Source of the DNA: Massospora cicadina | Taxonomy: Eukaryota > Entomophthoromycota > Entomophthoromycetes > Entomophthorales > Entomophthoraceae | Direction: 5' to 3' | Assembly: GCA_022478985.1 (NCBI GenBank) | Contig: JAKSZP010017378.1 | Coordinates: 45,166-109,165 of the forward strand | DNA: 64,000 nt | Part shown: positions 22,700-34,699 of the stretch, in pieces | Numbering within the stretch: the stretch's first letter is position 1 | Layout of the letters: each line of letters opens with the position of its first letter | Position numbers and translations under genes: made by a program | Notes under the pieces: model-generated | Told to the model about the DNA's origin: nothing | What the model saw: the letters and a program-made list of their open reading frames with translations, nothing else | Databases searched by the model: none

Positions 22700-23402
22700 G
22701 CCATGGCTTTAACCCCGCCCATAAAATGGAGCCCATCTGTGGGTCTAAGATTGAAGCGGTGGTGGACTTTGCCAAGACAATCAAGAAGGTCCACCTTGGG
22801 GTTTTCACAAGCTTGGAGGCAGCAATGCAAGTGTATAATGAGAATGCTTAATGGGAAGCGCCAAGTGGGTCCTGCGTACAAGGAAGGGGATTTCGTGATG
22901 CTTGATGCTTGTAACATCCCTATCAAGCAGTCATGCAAGAAGCTGGGACCAAAGAGGATTGGCCCCTACCGCGTTGTTAGAAAGATGGGCCACGCCTCAT
23001 ACTAGCTAGATCTCCCCCGTTCGTTTTGGATATTCTCTGTGTTTCATGAGAGCAAACTGATGTTGTTCAAGGGCTCTCCACCAGAGACTCCTGAGGCCTA
23101 TCTCATGGATGGGGCTCCAGAGTGGGAGTGGAAGGAATAGTTGCCTCCTACCACGTTAAAAGTAGACTGGAGTACCTGGTATCCTGAAGGGCTTTGACGC
23201 TGCAGAGAACATTTAAGTTCCAGCGCGCTACTGTGTGCATGCCCAAGATCTTTTTAAAGCCTTCCACAAGCATTTCCTCTAGGCTGCTGGATATCAGCCT
23301 AAGCTGACCATTGCCGCTATGAAGTTGACTCCTGCCTACAAGAACGTTTTCCTTGCGCAAGCCCTTGTAGGGGGAGTTGAGCCCATTGGGAGAATAGGGT
23401 AA
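22700..23402 (+). pseudogene. Integrase C-terminal (GPY-like) region and chromodomain, element G
   Basis: KKLGPKRIGPYRVVRKMG (22939-22992) is a GPY/F-type segment. Further on, a frame near 23160 gives RLEYLV, and a shifted frame gives KGFDAAEN followed by VPARYCVHAQDLFKAFHKH (23187-23273). This matches the second half of a chromodomain, including the spacing between the Lys-Gly turn and the terminal helix. In chromoviruses the module steers integration to modified chromatin. Two frame breaks and a TGG-to-TAA type loss at the conserved Trp inactivate it. Confidence 0.83.
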
Positions 23403-24253
23403 TGTCATGTTCACATGACATCATAATGAGGACCAACCCCAAGGATAAGGCTGGGCACCAGGAGGCCCAGAAGGTGAAATTACAGGCCCTATGTGACCTT
23501 TGTCATACCCTAGACCAACACTAGGTATGGGAAAAATTTTCCCAGGTTAGTACTAGTGGGGTGCCAAATGCCCAGCCCCTTACATCAGCTCAGGTGTTGA
23601 AACGAACGGTTTATGTAACAAATGCAGATGGTTCAGTTCAGTTAGTCGAGGAACAGAGTTTCAAAACCCATTCCACTTACGAAACAACGCGTTTGGGTTG
23701 GATCCAACTTCAATCAATTACTCGAGTGAAGTCAGTTTTGGCATATTTGATCAATTGGGACTGAAGTGTCTGCCTATTGGTGGTTCAGTGCTTGGGACCA
23801 CTTCTTCAAAACCCTTATTCCCCTGTCCAAGTTTAAATTTGTTTCCCAACCAACATTATTTGTTTTTCGACTTCCTGAAAAAAATTTTCCCACTTTACGT
23901 TTTAGTGTATGATATTTCAAATGCTCCTGAGCACGAACCTCTTTGAGGAGGTCTTGTGCTCAGTTAACCTTGCCATTTTGTATACAATCAAGCTATCCCC
24001 TAATGCACCATTGGTTAGCCCAGGTCCCCCTAACCTGGGACTCTTAAACCATTCCTCTTTGTGCACCGCGTCGTTTTTGGTGTGTTAGTAAATTAGGAAT
24101 ATTGCACTGATTTGCTTTAGTTATTATTGCTCCAGCACCCTCTGCTGGGCACTAGTAGCTTTAGTATTAACGGCTAGATTCCATGAGTTGTCTCTGTGCA
24201 CCAAGCACTACCACGCTAGAAAAATGAGAGTTATAGAAACTCTCCTTCCAACA
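23403..24253 (+). repeat. 3' LTR of element G
   Basis: Pairs with 18265-19107. Starts with the palindrome TGTCATGTTCACATGACA and ends CTCTCCTTCCAACA. It contains an open frame at 23561-23764 (67 codons, VTNADGSVQLVEEQSF...), recognisable but broken in the 5' LTR. Confidence 0.88.
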
Positions 24254-26140
24254 TCAGGCGGTAGCTTAATTTTTCCTCCCAAGACCTAATAATCAACTTT
24301 TAAATAGAGGACGGATATTCAAGGAGGCTTGTTTGTTTCTTTGGGGCTCCATTACTTTTGATAAAGAGTTCTTTTATTAATGGGATCCAATACCCTTTAG
24401 GGACAGATATTTTTCTTTGTGGCTGATGATTTGGGTAAACTCTTGCATCATTTTGGACTTGAATAATAAACTCGTAGTTATCATATACTAATGCAATAGT
24501 GGGTTCAGTGATTATAGAAGCTTTTTAAAGCAGAGATGCAAGGCAGAATACGCCCCAATTGCCTTAGTCGTCAGATTACCTGATGTCCCACTTTAGCTTC
24601 ATGAATCAGGTCTTGAGCCAACTTCCTTTTTGATAAGTCAGCAGGATATAGCGTTAAATGCTGAACTATTTCAATTATTGCCAATACTTTAACCTTATTA
24701 CAACTACCTCAGCTTAAACCACCAAAGAGCTGAACAAAGAATTAAAAGCTATTAAACCTTCATTGGGAATTTGTAGTGAAGCAAGCGGATGATTTGCCGC
24801 GTCCAAACTTGAGGCTTTTCATTGATTTTAAAAATTTTATCTACCAATGTTTGGCTTTCCATAAAGGAGCTTACTAACAAACTTTGGTTGGACAACTGAC
24901 CAGTATAAAAAAGAGAAAGCTGGATTTCTTTATTCATTTGGATAGGAAGATGTACATCAACTTCTGCAGGTGCCGCTAATACAAAGCACCCTAAGTGCTG
25001 AGAAAAGTTTTAATAATTTACGCGGTCCTTGAGGCACTTGATTGTCTTCAGCATATGGAGCTCCTGTCCTATACTGACTGATCTTTATAAGGCCTACGTA
25101 GAATATGTGTGATAAGTATCTAGAGTATGATTGTTTCTCTTGCAAAAAGTGCAGATTAATCCAGGGTGGTGACTTGTAAAGGTGAAACCACTAGCACTTA
25201 GGGCTGAAGCTTATTAGCCTCAAAGAGAGGGGCTTAATGGGTTTGCATAGATCATCCAGAATCTCCAAAAAGGCTTTTAGATATGGAGGAATGAAGTCCA
25301 TTTAGAATTCCTCGCTTTAATATTAAGTAGAATGTTAGGCATATTTTAAACACCAAAAACAAAGCAGTGATAGCGTCATCTAAAGTAAAAGGTTTTCTGG
25401 TAACCAACGTTAGAGCCTCAAGGTAAAAATGGTGAGCGAACTCAGTGACAGATTCTCCCAAATTAAGGCTTATGTCTATAAAAGATTGCTTTTGTTTATA
25501 TAAAATAAGTTTCTCCCAATTAAAAGCAAAGCAGTCTTGTTGTCATCCCAAGTCCGGAAAATCATTAAATGAGGAAACATAATGTCTTGAGCTACACAAC
25601 TAAGAACGTTAGTTTAGTTTTTGCGCCAATGGGCGTCAGTAGCTTCTTCCATGGCATTTTCATAACAAAATAGGAAAGAGAAGATACTCTATTCGCCTGG
25701 TACGTACCTCTTTTTGAATGACGGTTAAAATGTGCCACTGGTGGAGGGTTAATGGTCAAACTACATGAATTGACACTGGGGGTGCGTTTTCACCTAATGG
25801 GAACTGACATTCCTGGGAAATACGTGAGGGTGGAGAGCGTCCATCTGAATTAGTATGTCGTTGATATCAATTAAATATGAAACTATTTATTCAGGGGTGG
25901 CACAAAGGGTCGTTTTAGAGGCAACAAGTGGATAAATTACTGGATTTCACTTTTTAGCTTGGTAGTTGCATCACAAATTTTACGTTGGCATTGCTCAATG
26001 GTGAGAGTTTTTTGTTCAATCTCACGTATCACAGCAGGTAATTTCGCCACATAGTTAAGGTGTTCCTAATCCAGAGAAGGATCTATGCTGAATTGTTATT
26101 GTTCATTATAATAATAGTTGCACCATGATTATAGGGTAAA
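24254..26140 (-). pseudogene. Gag (and possible protease) region of element F
   Basis: On the minus strand, 25461-25252 reads MGESVTEFAHHFYLEALTLVTRK followed by LDDAITAL. This is the classical retrotransposon-gag signature (ESV-x-x-F...F...A). Leftward stretches 25145-24957 and 24937-24752 probably continue toward the protease, but no DTG is visible. Rightward (25.5-26.1 kb) lie the gag N-terminus and leader, both decayed. Interrupted at 24253 by element G. Confidence 0.72.
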
Positions 26141-26157
26141 CCTGACAATGAGCGCCA
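26141..26157 (-). promoter_or_regulatory. Primer-binding site of element F
   Basis: On the minus strand TGGCGCTCATTGTCAGG lies four bases inside the 5' LTR. It is a diverged form of the TGGTGCTCACTACAGG motif seen in the other elements. Confidence 0.6.
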
Positions 26158-26161
26158 TTTT

Positions 26162-26662
26162 TGTCAGGACCAAGGGTTTAGACCGCCTGCCCCTTTTTAT
26201 TTATAGGCTAGGAACCCAAAGTTTTTGGGTGCTGGATTAAAAGTAGTTTGCTTTCCTTGACTGGAAAGTATCTCCTCAAGTTAACGTCCCTGGAATCATA
26301 AAGCTTAATTATTGTTACTTCTTAAATAAAATAGAGGAAGGTCGATTTAACTTAAAAGTGGCGAAAATAGAGAGTAATGTGTATGCTTTGAAACATCGTT
26401 ATATTGGAGTATTTCTCATTCAATATCCATGCGTACTAAGTTAAGATCTATTCTCATTTCAAATTGGGATTTGTTCTCCGCATAGATCAGGTTTAAACCC
26501 TGATATTAGGGCTTGAAATTAGTCAAGGATTATCCCCAAATCTAGAGGTCTGGTTTTTGTCAGGGATTATCCCAAATAATGGTTTCAGCTTTTTTGACGG
26601 TTCAGGTTTAAATATCACCATCCTTCTCATCTTAATCTCCTATTTAGGTAGGAATTCTGAAA
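26162..26662 (-). repeat. 5' LTR of element F
   Basis: Pairs with 10608-11106 in the same orientation. Its plus-strand left end is TGTCAGGACC, that is, the minus-strand LTR ends GGTCCTGACA. The outer end near 26662 is degraded. Confidence 0.85.
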
Positions 26663-28629
26663 AACTCATCAGTTAAACATTGATACATGGTAGAGTAAAA
26701 TTTCCACTATATTGAGCACCACAATTTTTAGAACATCACTGCGCATATTATTGTAGATGCTCAGGTCAGTTCACACTCAAGTCAAAGTTATCTATATGAG
26801 GATAGAAGTCTTGAAAAACACAAAGTTAAATCCCAAAAATAATGCAATTACCAAAAAAAGCAAATATCTATTTAATACTGTTAGTGCTTGGGGGATCACA
26901 GTCTGGTTATTACTAATTGGTATGCTTTTAGTGCTACTACCAAAACAAAAACCCTTTTTAATTTACAAGCTCTTCATGAGATGCTACTATAGATCTCAGA
27001 GTTCTCATCGGTCAAATTTATGAAGCCTGTGAGTATCTAAAATCTCTTATCTCGTTGCATAATATTAGTATAAGTCATGGAGACAAATGCCTAGGCCTCA
27101 AGGCAATTACAATTAAACCCCATTAATACTAAATTTATAGATGTAATTTGTTGAGGAAAATGGAAAACAATTGACATAAAATTTATAATGGCATTACAGC
27201 AATAGAATAAAAAATAAATGATACAATTGTTACAAATTTTGAACTAAGATAGAATGATGCATATCAAAAAATAGAGGGTTTAGCATCTTCATGCTAACTA
27301 ATAATCATTACAAACTTTTGATATAAACTGTACAAGCAATGGTGCAAGTGATGGCTAAATGTAGTCAGAGCGCCACATTACCTTGATATTACCATATAAG
27401 GATATAAAGACATTATCAGAGGATCACAAGAGCTTAAAGATTAAAAATTTGTGGATTCAGACGCTTTTATGGCTGCTTTAAAAAGTTAGGAATTCTGAAC
27501 AACGTAGATTTATCAGAACATAAGCCAGGATGGAATTGGGCCAAAAACTAATGAATTTAGTACGATAAAGTTTTCATGTCTCCTTTAATATTTAATTGAC
27601 ATACTGAAATTGTTTCAGTTGAGGCCTCCAAAATGCTGGAAGCCTCAGAATGTACTAACAAACGCCTGAACTATGCAATATACACGGTGGCAAACACCCT
27701 GCAATATCAGTAGTTAACCCTAAAATCTTAAAGATTCACTTTGTTTTGTAAAACACAAGATAGAATACAACAAAAAGCCAAGATAAACTTAAGCACAAAT
27801 TTAAATAAAATTGAGCACTTTAAAAGTACAATAGGCTATAATCGACTGCATATATATCTGGAAAAGGCCATAGCGACCTTATCTGCCCTCTCAAGTGAAA
27901 AGATCTTGCTGCTCTTTGTCAGTATAAAGATTAACATCTTTAAAGCCTCTTATCCAGATGTGCTAGCAGCCTATAGATTAAAGATCACTTCTCTAGCACT
28001 GTTAATCATCTGGATAATTACATTTGCACTACTCCAAATTTGCTCGTGTTTCATGTAAAGACCCATCCATCACAGTACCCATTAACTTTATTTTAACATA
28101 TACAGCTATGATAAGCCATGCTAGAGTTACTTTAAGTTAGTATGATGGGTCGCCATTGGTGTAAAGCAATCTTTTCAAAGTCTAGTCATATGATTAGTTC
28201 TGTATATTATCAAGAAAATCATTTTGTACATATTGTTAAACAGACCAAATTGCAATACTGCCACAATCTCTTCTGATGATGCAGGTCCCTGATTGATGCT
28301 GTGTTGGTACCTTAGTCATATTATCCTTAAGGTCTTTATCTTAGACAATATTGAAACTGGTTTGACCCCTCTGGGTGGGTTTCTTATAAAAACTAATATA
28401 AGTTCATAATCGGGTGTGGGTTCCTTCTGCTCTGCATTTGTGAGTTATAAGGGAATTTTATATTCCGCACCAAGGGCATTCAGGTGTATTAGAAGTTTGT
28501 CAATTGAAACAATTATGAGTATGACTTAATATACTCAAAAAACGTTCACTTGAGAAAAAACATTTAACTTTCCAATTCTTCAAATCTAATTTATGCAATT
28601 TAAAATGGTTTCAACCACCTTTGGTCAAA
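26663..28629. other. AT-rich stretch, nothing recognised
   Basis: The longest open frames (88 and 105 codons at 26757 and 27741) have low-complexity composition and no known domain. It may hold the decayed 5' part of element H. Confidence 0.45.
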
Positions 28630-29700
28630 CAGCAGGTCCACGGACCTCAATATAAAATAATTTTATTGTGGGTTTGCCAAAGCTCTATGGCTTTGACTTG
28701 GTCATATTAGTAGTAGATCACTTTATAAATTTTATCATATTAATACCCTGCCTAACAACCATTATGGCCAAAGATAGGGCGCGTACAATTGTATCACGCA
28801 TCTTCTCACTGTCTAAGGTCAGAAATAGGTGATAGGCTATAGAGGTCCATAGGTTACCTTAAGACTTTGAGAGGCCTGTGTGACAAGTTAAAAATTTAGC
28901 CATGTAGATCTTTAGCGTAACATCTTTAGTAAAGGGATTAATGAAAAAACAAACCTGTTGTTGGAGCAGTACCTCCAATGTTATGCTACCACATCCCAGA
29001 ATGCATGTGCATCAGAACTCCTACTGCCCCAGTTTTTATAAAATAACTCCCTACACTCATCAACATATGTCTCAGATGTACCACAACTTCAGGTACAACC
29101 CCGCCTTTGCCATTTCCCCAATATCTCAGCGACATTTGAGCATTTACATTTTTCAGCATATATCCAGAAAGTGCATTAACAGGTCCAGAAACAGTTGGCC
29201 AAATCAACTGACTACAATAAGCGTTTTTCTCACAAGATTAGTGTTCTGCCAGTGACTAACAAGTAGGTGACTTAGAGATGTTGGAGTCAATGAATCTTTA
29301 ACTTTAAATCCCATGTTTGAAGTATGCTTTAAACAAGCTGGCATCCCATATCAATGAAGTCCTGAACATTGGGTTTCTCCACTTAAAACTTCTGCAGCAC
29401 TGGAATATCTCCACCTCCTTCCATGCATAGTTTCTTTGTCCCTTTAAAGGCATTAAACTATTGAAGGTTAAGCCGACCATGGTGAAGGAGCACCAGCTTT
29501 TAAGGTGAAAGTAAGGTTTTTGGACTGACGGTGAGTCAATCATGTATTACACTGCCTAGTGTCTTAGAAAGAGCACCTAGCTTATGATAACAACTGGGTC
29601 CCTTCTAAGGAATGTGCTAATAATCATGAGTTATTTATAGAATTCACGTCAAGGACCCCGCAGACCTTTTGCCATGCTACCAAAGACATTTGCAGACATG
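28630..29700 (+). pseudogene. Integrase and chromodomain remnant, element H
   Basis: From about 28650 a frame gives NFIVGLPKLYGFDLVILVVDHF followed by TTIMAKDRART. This is the start of a Gypsy integrase core, with its first Asp replaced (DFIVGLP expected). The segment 28941-29255 holds the region after the catalytic Glu (EQYLQCY-like and YNKRFSH blocks in a neighbouring frame). Near 29592-29660 a frame reads YDNNWVPSKECANNHELFIEF, the second half of a chromodomain. H is therefore a second chromovirus, not a copy of G. LTRs were not found. Confidence 0.72.
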
Positions 29701-31566
29701 GAAATTATGATTTAAACCCTCACAAGGATTAAACCCTAATACAGATTTAGAGGTAAGCGTAGACCCTGTTCTTTTAGGAAAGGTTAATGTAAGCTTTCAG
29801 GCCCCAGATAATATTATAAATAGAATTTGCTCACTCAATAGCAAAGGTGGACGCAAATCCTAAGGCTCTGCCATATACTAAGATAGATTGACCTGAAGAA
29901 TACCTTAGATAAAAGTTGAGTGAAAGCTGTTCCCCCTGTGTGACCACCTAGAAATCAATTCCCAAGCCCAAACCTATATAGTTACTGAATTATAAAATTA
30001 TTATGTACTCTGAAAGATTAGGTCTAGACTTTAGATGCAGAATTCAAGTACATAGAACAAAGTCAAATCTTCCTACAACATAACAGCTCAACTAGAATCT
30101 GCATTAGATATAGAATATATATCTGGGTTTCCCAAGGTGAAAAGGTTTAGCAAATTGCAAGTTCAAATTATGAAACGTTCAATAAAAATGACTAACAATG
30201 TGCTTTAATTAAGTCAATGAATTCTGGTTATACATGGCAAACTTCAGACACTCAAATCTATTTGGAATGATCAAAACACAAAGATGGGAAAATCAACCCC
30301 TAAAATATTATCATGAAAATAATATAGACCATTTAAAGGCATTTTATCTGATTAAGACATCGCCCCACCACATAAATCTATTATCCAACATCTACACCTT
30401 GTAGTCTGTTAGATTATTTTGTTTCCTAGATTTAGTATTATAACCTACTCAATACTTATTTTACGAGTTAAATCTCTAAAAAACCACCCCACCAAGTTAA
30501 CCCACAGAGGCCAAGGGAGGGGTCACAATCAAAATATCTCTGTGTTGCTATTGGATGTTTCTATAGTGTAGTCCATTCTTGCGACAACTAATGTAGGGTT
30601 GAAATAGGTATAAGGAGCAGTTTCAGCTTACTAATTATTAAAAAGCACCACCTCTTTATATATCTAACCAAAACGTTTATTTTAATGAACAGAATAAGTA
30701 AGTCAGAAAAAAGAGAACTATGTTAGAATACCAAACTTGAAGCACCTTTTTTTAATTGATTATGGTGAGCTGCCATCAAAAAGCCAGTAGCCTGGTATTC
30801 AAAGACATCATACTTTAAACTTCGGATGACGCTCTACTAAAAGCAGTATTCTCTCCAGATTTTACCCTTATCTGGGATAAGTTACAAAGGAAGTTGCTGG
30901 AAAAATAATTTTGCAAGCTGTTTGTCCTGAGCCAAACCTTTTGTGCATTTCTTGATTTATATCAATTAAGCCAAATCCTATATTGAAAGGTCTTATTTCT
31001 GCATTTCAGATTGGCAGTGACTTTTGGTCTATGAATGCTTTTATGGCTACTCAATTATCCACTATATATGCCATCTTTTTCTTAGCACGCTGACTTTCTG
31101 TCATTTGCAGTGTAGCCTTTTTTAACCTCCAAATTTTGGTTATAGTAAGTAGCTTGGTGCTTGACGCCATCATAGTTGCTTAGTGTTAAGAATCACTCCT
31201 GTGGCGGTGATGTATGCAATCTTTTATGCTTATTGGTTATTCAAATTTTATACATTTGAATCAGCGCTTTAATATGAGAAACCTTGGTTTGTCAAGGCCA
31301 ACTGACAGTTTAGTTGGCAATCTAAATTTTACACCATTCTAAGAGATCAAAGAAGGTTTTCTTGCTTTATCAAAGTCCTAGATCAAAATAAAATATAACC
31401 AAAGGTTTCAAGAAAATCCTGTGTGCCTTACTGGATAACTTTAGGGCTTCCATTTTTGTGGCTTAATAGTGCTATGCCAAGAAGCCCAATTGTTAATGCT
31501 GTTTATAGTCTAAAACTCACAAATTTTTTAATTTAATGATTGAGTGGCCAATTCACGCTTATGTCC
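29701..31566. other. AT-rich stretch, nothing recognised
   Basis: Possibly the 3' UTR/LTR of H plus older sequence. No repeat pair or coding block could be established. Confidence 0.45.
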
Positions 31567-32190
31567 TGTCAGTTAGAGTATCCATAATATGGTAAGATCA
31601 GCAAAAGAGTTTATTAATATAAGATACCAAAAAGAGATTTGGATAAAAGGGCGTAACTTTTAGCTCTGTATGTGATAAGGGGTTTTTATACGTTATATGT
31701 AACAAAGTAATCCCCAAAAAAGAGTTAGAGAATTAATGAAATGGCAGATCTGGATGGAAGGCTCATGGTCAGGCAATGCATCCATATTATACAATGCATT
31801 TGTAGCATATTTTCATATGGCGAAAAGTTATTTAAAATGTACTAAGTTATGTAGAACGTGGTATCACAGGTCAATTTTTTAGTCAGAGTCTGATTAATTC
31901 CCTTTTCTTGGATAGATCTTAAGTAACTTGCTCATGTGCTCTATTGTATTGTTTATATGTTATTTTAATGATCCCTAAGTTTAATCAAGCAGAGTACCAT
32001 CTTAATTTATTTTTGGTCAAGTTGGTCTGAGAATTTCCTAATATTGAACTGAGCCTCACTGAATATCAGTTTTCCATATGATTAATTAAATGTGACTTCT
32101 TTACCCCTTTCTTGTGTCTAGGCTCAATTCCTCTCATGGTAGTCAATTGCTCGATATTTTCCCATCATGTCTAATATCTGATATCTAACA
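31567..32190 (-). repeat. 3' LTR of element I
   Basis: Pairs with about 38379-38954. Plus-strand edges TGTCAG and CTAACA fit the TG...CA rule. The left edge is approximate. Confidence 0.6.
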
Positions 32191-32199
32191 TCACCACCT

Positions 32200-33400
32200 T
32201 CACAAATATAATCAGTGGAGTAATGACGTAAGAAAAGGCTATATACATAGTTGATAGTTAAACCATGTTCTAATGATTTGCCTGAGTATTCATTCCCAAG
32301 TTTGTAGGATATAAAATATGGTCCATCCCAGATTGAGACAAATTTTTCTCCTATTTTTTTTAGTACTAGATGGTCAAATTTTTCTCCTATTGGTGATATA
32401 CAATTGTGATATTACAAGAAAAAAATCGCAATAGTGGATAAAGGTTGGGAGACGCATTTTCTGCTTGGCTCTCAAGTAACCATTTTATAAAATTTGTCAT
32501 TGCCTCTGATTGAAGTAGGACAATCTTTTTGAATTAATCTTCTTAGGCACTTTTCTCATTATTTAGTATTATCACTGGTAACTTCACATGATAATGATAC
32601 CAAGATACCAGGTATCCTTCTGTATAAGGCCTTAAATTGTGACATTTTGATAACACATAAAAGCTTATCTTGTAAGCCACCAACGTACTAGAAAGATACC
32701 AACTAAGTATAGTGGGTTGGTATTGCACATCTTACATAATTTTATATCTAACGTTCCATTTTCTCTTTCTACATTGCAGTAAATTGATGAGTTGTAGGGT
32801 ACTTAGAATAGTTGCTAATTTCCTATGATTATATATAAGTTTCTCACAACTCTTGAACTAAAGTCTTTTTCATTATTTTTATCAGCAACTGCAGGCAACC
32901 GTTCATAGTATATATATATTGATATAGTATATTTAGAAATAGCAAAGCAGTCTTCATATGAGGCAAAGGCTTTATACATTTTGTGATTTTGATTGATCAC
33001 TATAAGTACATATTGGTTTACAACTGTGGATGTAGAATTGGATTTATAACATCTAAACTGATGGTATGTAAAAGCTTGTGAGGGGCTATTGGCCTAAGCT
33101 TGTATTTAACCTATTCATCGTTGGTTTTTGACAAGAATAGCAAGCGCCTAAGATTTTCATTACTAAGTCAAGAATTTCTTCTAGATACTAATGATCCTTG
33201 ATCCCCTAATGAGTATTTTCTGGTTTTATACGTCTTATAATATTTAGAGCTTTCATTATAACTGGTACCCATACTAAAGGGTACAAGTAAGGTAGCCAGT
33301 CTTTCCAACTTTCATATATAAACCTATATTAAGAACTTAGTATTCTGCGACTTTCTTTTCAACAGCTTTTATAATGTTCTTCCCCATCCTCCCAAAAGTC
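32200..33400 (-). pseudogene. Integrase remnant, element I
   Basis: On the minus strand the C-terminal segment reads GEKFVSIWDGPYFISYK, followed by LTINYVYSLFLRHY (about 32355-32210), parallel to IWEGPFIITYK...WFLRPN of element A. The core is only faintly visible between 33.3 and 32.5 kb. A micro-insert with a 17-bp duplication interrupts the C-terminal segment at 32339-32391 and duplicates the codons for IGEKF. Confidence 0.62.
32356..32374 (-). mobile_element. Micro-insert 2 (19 bp) with 17-bp target duplication
   Basis: CAAATTTTTCTCCTATT is present at 32339-32355 and, identical, at 32375-32391. Between them lie 19 bp that read ACCATCTAGTACTAAAAAA on the minus strand. Because the target is old integrase coding sequence, the pre-insertion state is predictable, which makes the insertion reading secure. 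Too short to contain any promoter or coding capacity. Confidence 0.78.
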
Positions 33401-33479
33401 TGCTTTCATGAATAGGTCATATAATAATTGAGCTTCTCTACTGTCTAGGTGTAGTTGTAACAATTGGGTCAGTCCACCT

Positions 33480-33840
33480 ACGTTCATGTGCTTTGTTACA
33501 TCTTAATAGACTATGTTCAAGCCATAGTTCTGAAGTTTAAAAGCACAATGGGATATTATTCCTGTTAATATTTTATGTTTTTCAGCAACTTTTTTAAGAA
33601 GCGTGGTCTGTACCAACTGTAAAATTTGTACTATACAAGAAATGCTGAAGTGTTTTGCTGCAAGAAGAAAATCTAGGTATTTTTTCTCCATGGTACTTTA
33701 GTTTTGTTCATCCTATTTTAGCGTTTTGCTGTAATAGAACACCGGGAGATTAATGCCTCATCTATCCAGTTGTAAGATTAGCCCTATGGCTTAGTCAAAC
33801 GTCCATAAAAAGAATAAATGTCTTTTCATAGTTAGATGTT
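33480..33840 (-). pseudogene. RNase H remnant, element I
   Basis: Minus strand: FILFMDV (about 33825; FxxxTDAS expected), then MEKKYLDFLLAAKHF (33691-33650), a VGTDHASLK block (about 33610) and HCAFKLQNYGLNIVY (33550-33505). These give the standard Gypsy RNase H order in changing frames. Confidence 0.72.
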
Positions 33841-34099
33841 GCAGAAATGGACTTTTATCATAAATCCGACATGGTCTCAAATGCAGTTCTTTGCTTTATT
33901 CTCCATATGTAGGATTTGTTTATTGGCAAGCAAAAACCAAATGGTTCTTCCAGTTAAGAAAAATTAGGGATAAATTTATGGTATAATACCATCATCCCTA
34001 ATAGTAACTGATTAATATAAGCACTTTAGCTCAGGCATATTAAGGATCTATTCAACTTTATTATATACTGGTTTGATTCCTTCCCATGATATGGCATGT

Positions 34100-34690
34100 C
34101 CTAAAAATTCCAATTAATGTTGGAAAAGGGTGCACTCTAAAGGCTTTAGTTTGATGTGTTTTTTTCTCATAGTTATTAAAAAATTGATTTGTGGTGCTCC
34201 AGATGTTTAATAAAAATATAATAAAAATCATAATGCCATTTAGGCATATGATAACACAGCTTAATTTGTATATTGCATGATGTGACCCATCTTATGTCAA
34301 AATGAGGCGGGAGGGTTGCATAAACCTAAGGCCTACATGTAGGTTAAAAATTCTTCCATTCATATAAATGCGTAATTTCCTTGGTCCTCTTATGATATAT
34401 CCATCTGCCAATAGCGACTGGAAGGTCCATTGTAGAGAAGAAAACTGAGCTGGAGAGTCAGGCCGGAGCATTGTCAATTCGTGGAATTGGATAAGTTTCC
34501 TTCATTATGAGGCTATTTAGCTTCATGGAATCCTTCATTATTTTAATGGCCATTATTTTTCTTCTTAACGAGTTGCAGTGGTGACGACCATAAATTATTA
34601 GAGGGAGTGGGTAAGCTGGAATCCAAAATTGTTTGAGCTCAGTCCTCATGTATTGCTCCTCAACCTTTGACTTCCTATAAAACTTCAAAA
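34100..34690 (-). pseudogene. Reverse transcriptase remnant, element I
   Basis: Minus-strand stretch 34688-34458 contains KVEEQYMRTELKQ, then KLNSLIMKETYPIPRID, the latter a hallmark of Gypsy RT fingers. 34477-34292 follows with palm remnants. The catalytic YxDD cannot be found. Several frameshifts. Confidence 0.72.
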
Positions 34691-34699
34691 AGATTGAGG

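Larger units (their letters stand above)
18265..24253 (+). mobile_element. Chromovirus (Ty3/Gypsy with chromodomain), element G
   Basis: A 6.0-kb element with about 845-bp LTRs (18265-19107, 23403-24253). Protease, RT, RNase H, integrase and a chromodomain-like C-terminus lie in order on the plus strand. It sits inside element F in opposite orientation, so it is younger than F. A purine-rich tract (GGGAGAATAGGG, about 23388-23399) precedes the 3' LTR. The primer-binding motif shared by the other elements is absent after the 5' LTR. No clean 5-bp duplication is visible at its ends. Confidence 0.9.
10608..26662 (-). mobile_element. Ty3/Gypsy element F, split by two nested insertions
   Basis: Two direct repeats of about 500 bp (10608-11106 and 26162-26662) bracket minus-strand gag (about 25.2-25.5 kb), RT (16.97-17.9 kb), RNase H (16.53-16.97 kb) and integrase (11.2-12.4 kb). 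A purine-rich tract lies just inside the left repeat and a primer-binding site just inside the right repeat, as expected for minus orientation. Removing element G (18265-24253) and element M1 (12397-16525) leaves about 5.9 kb, normal for a Gypsy element. I could not identify a clean target-site duplication. Confidence 0.88.

Noticed and set aside
18260..24258. Target-site duplication for chromovirus G
   Set aside because: The bases outside the two LTRs (CCCTC and TCAGG) do not match; edges may have mutated or my LTR limits may be off by a few bases.
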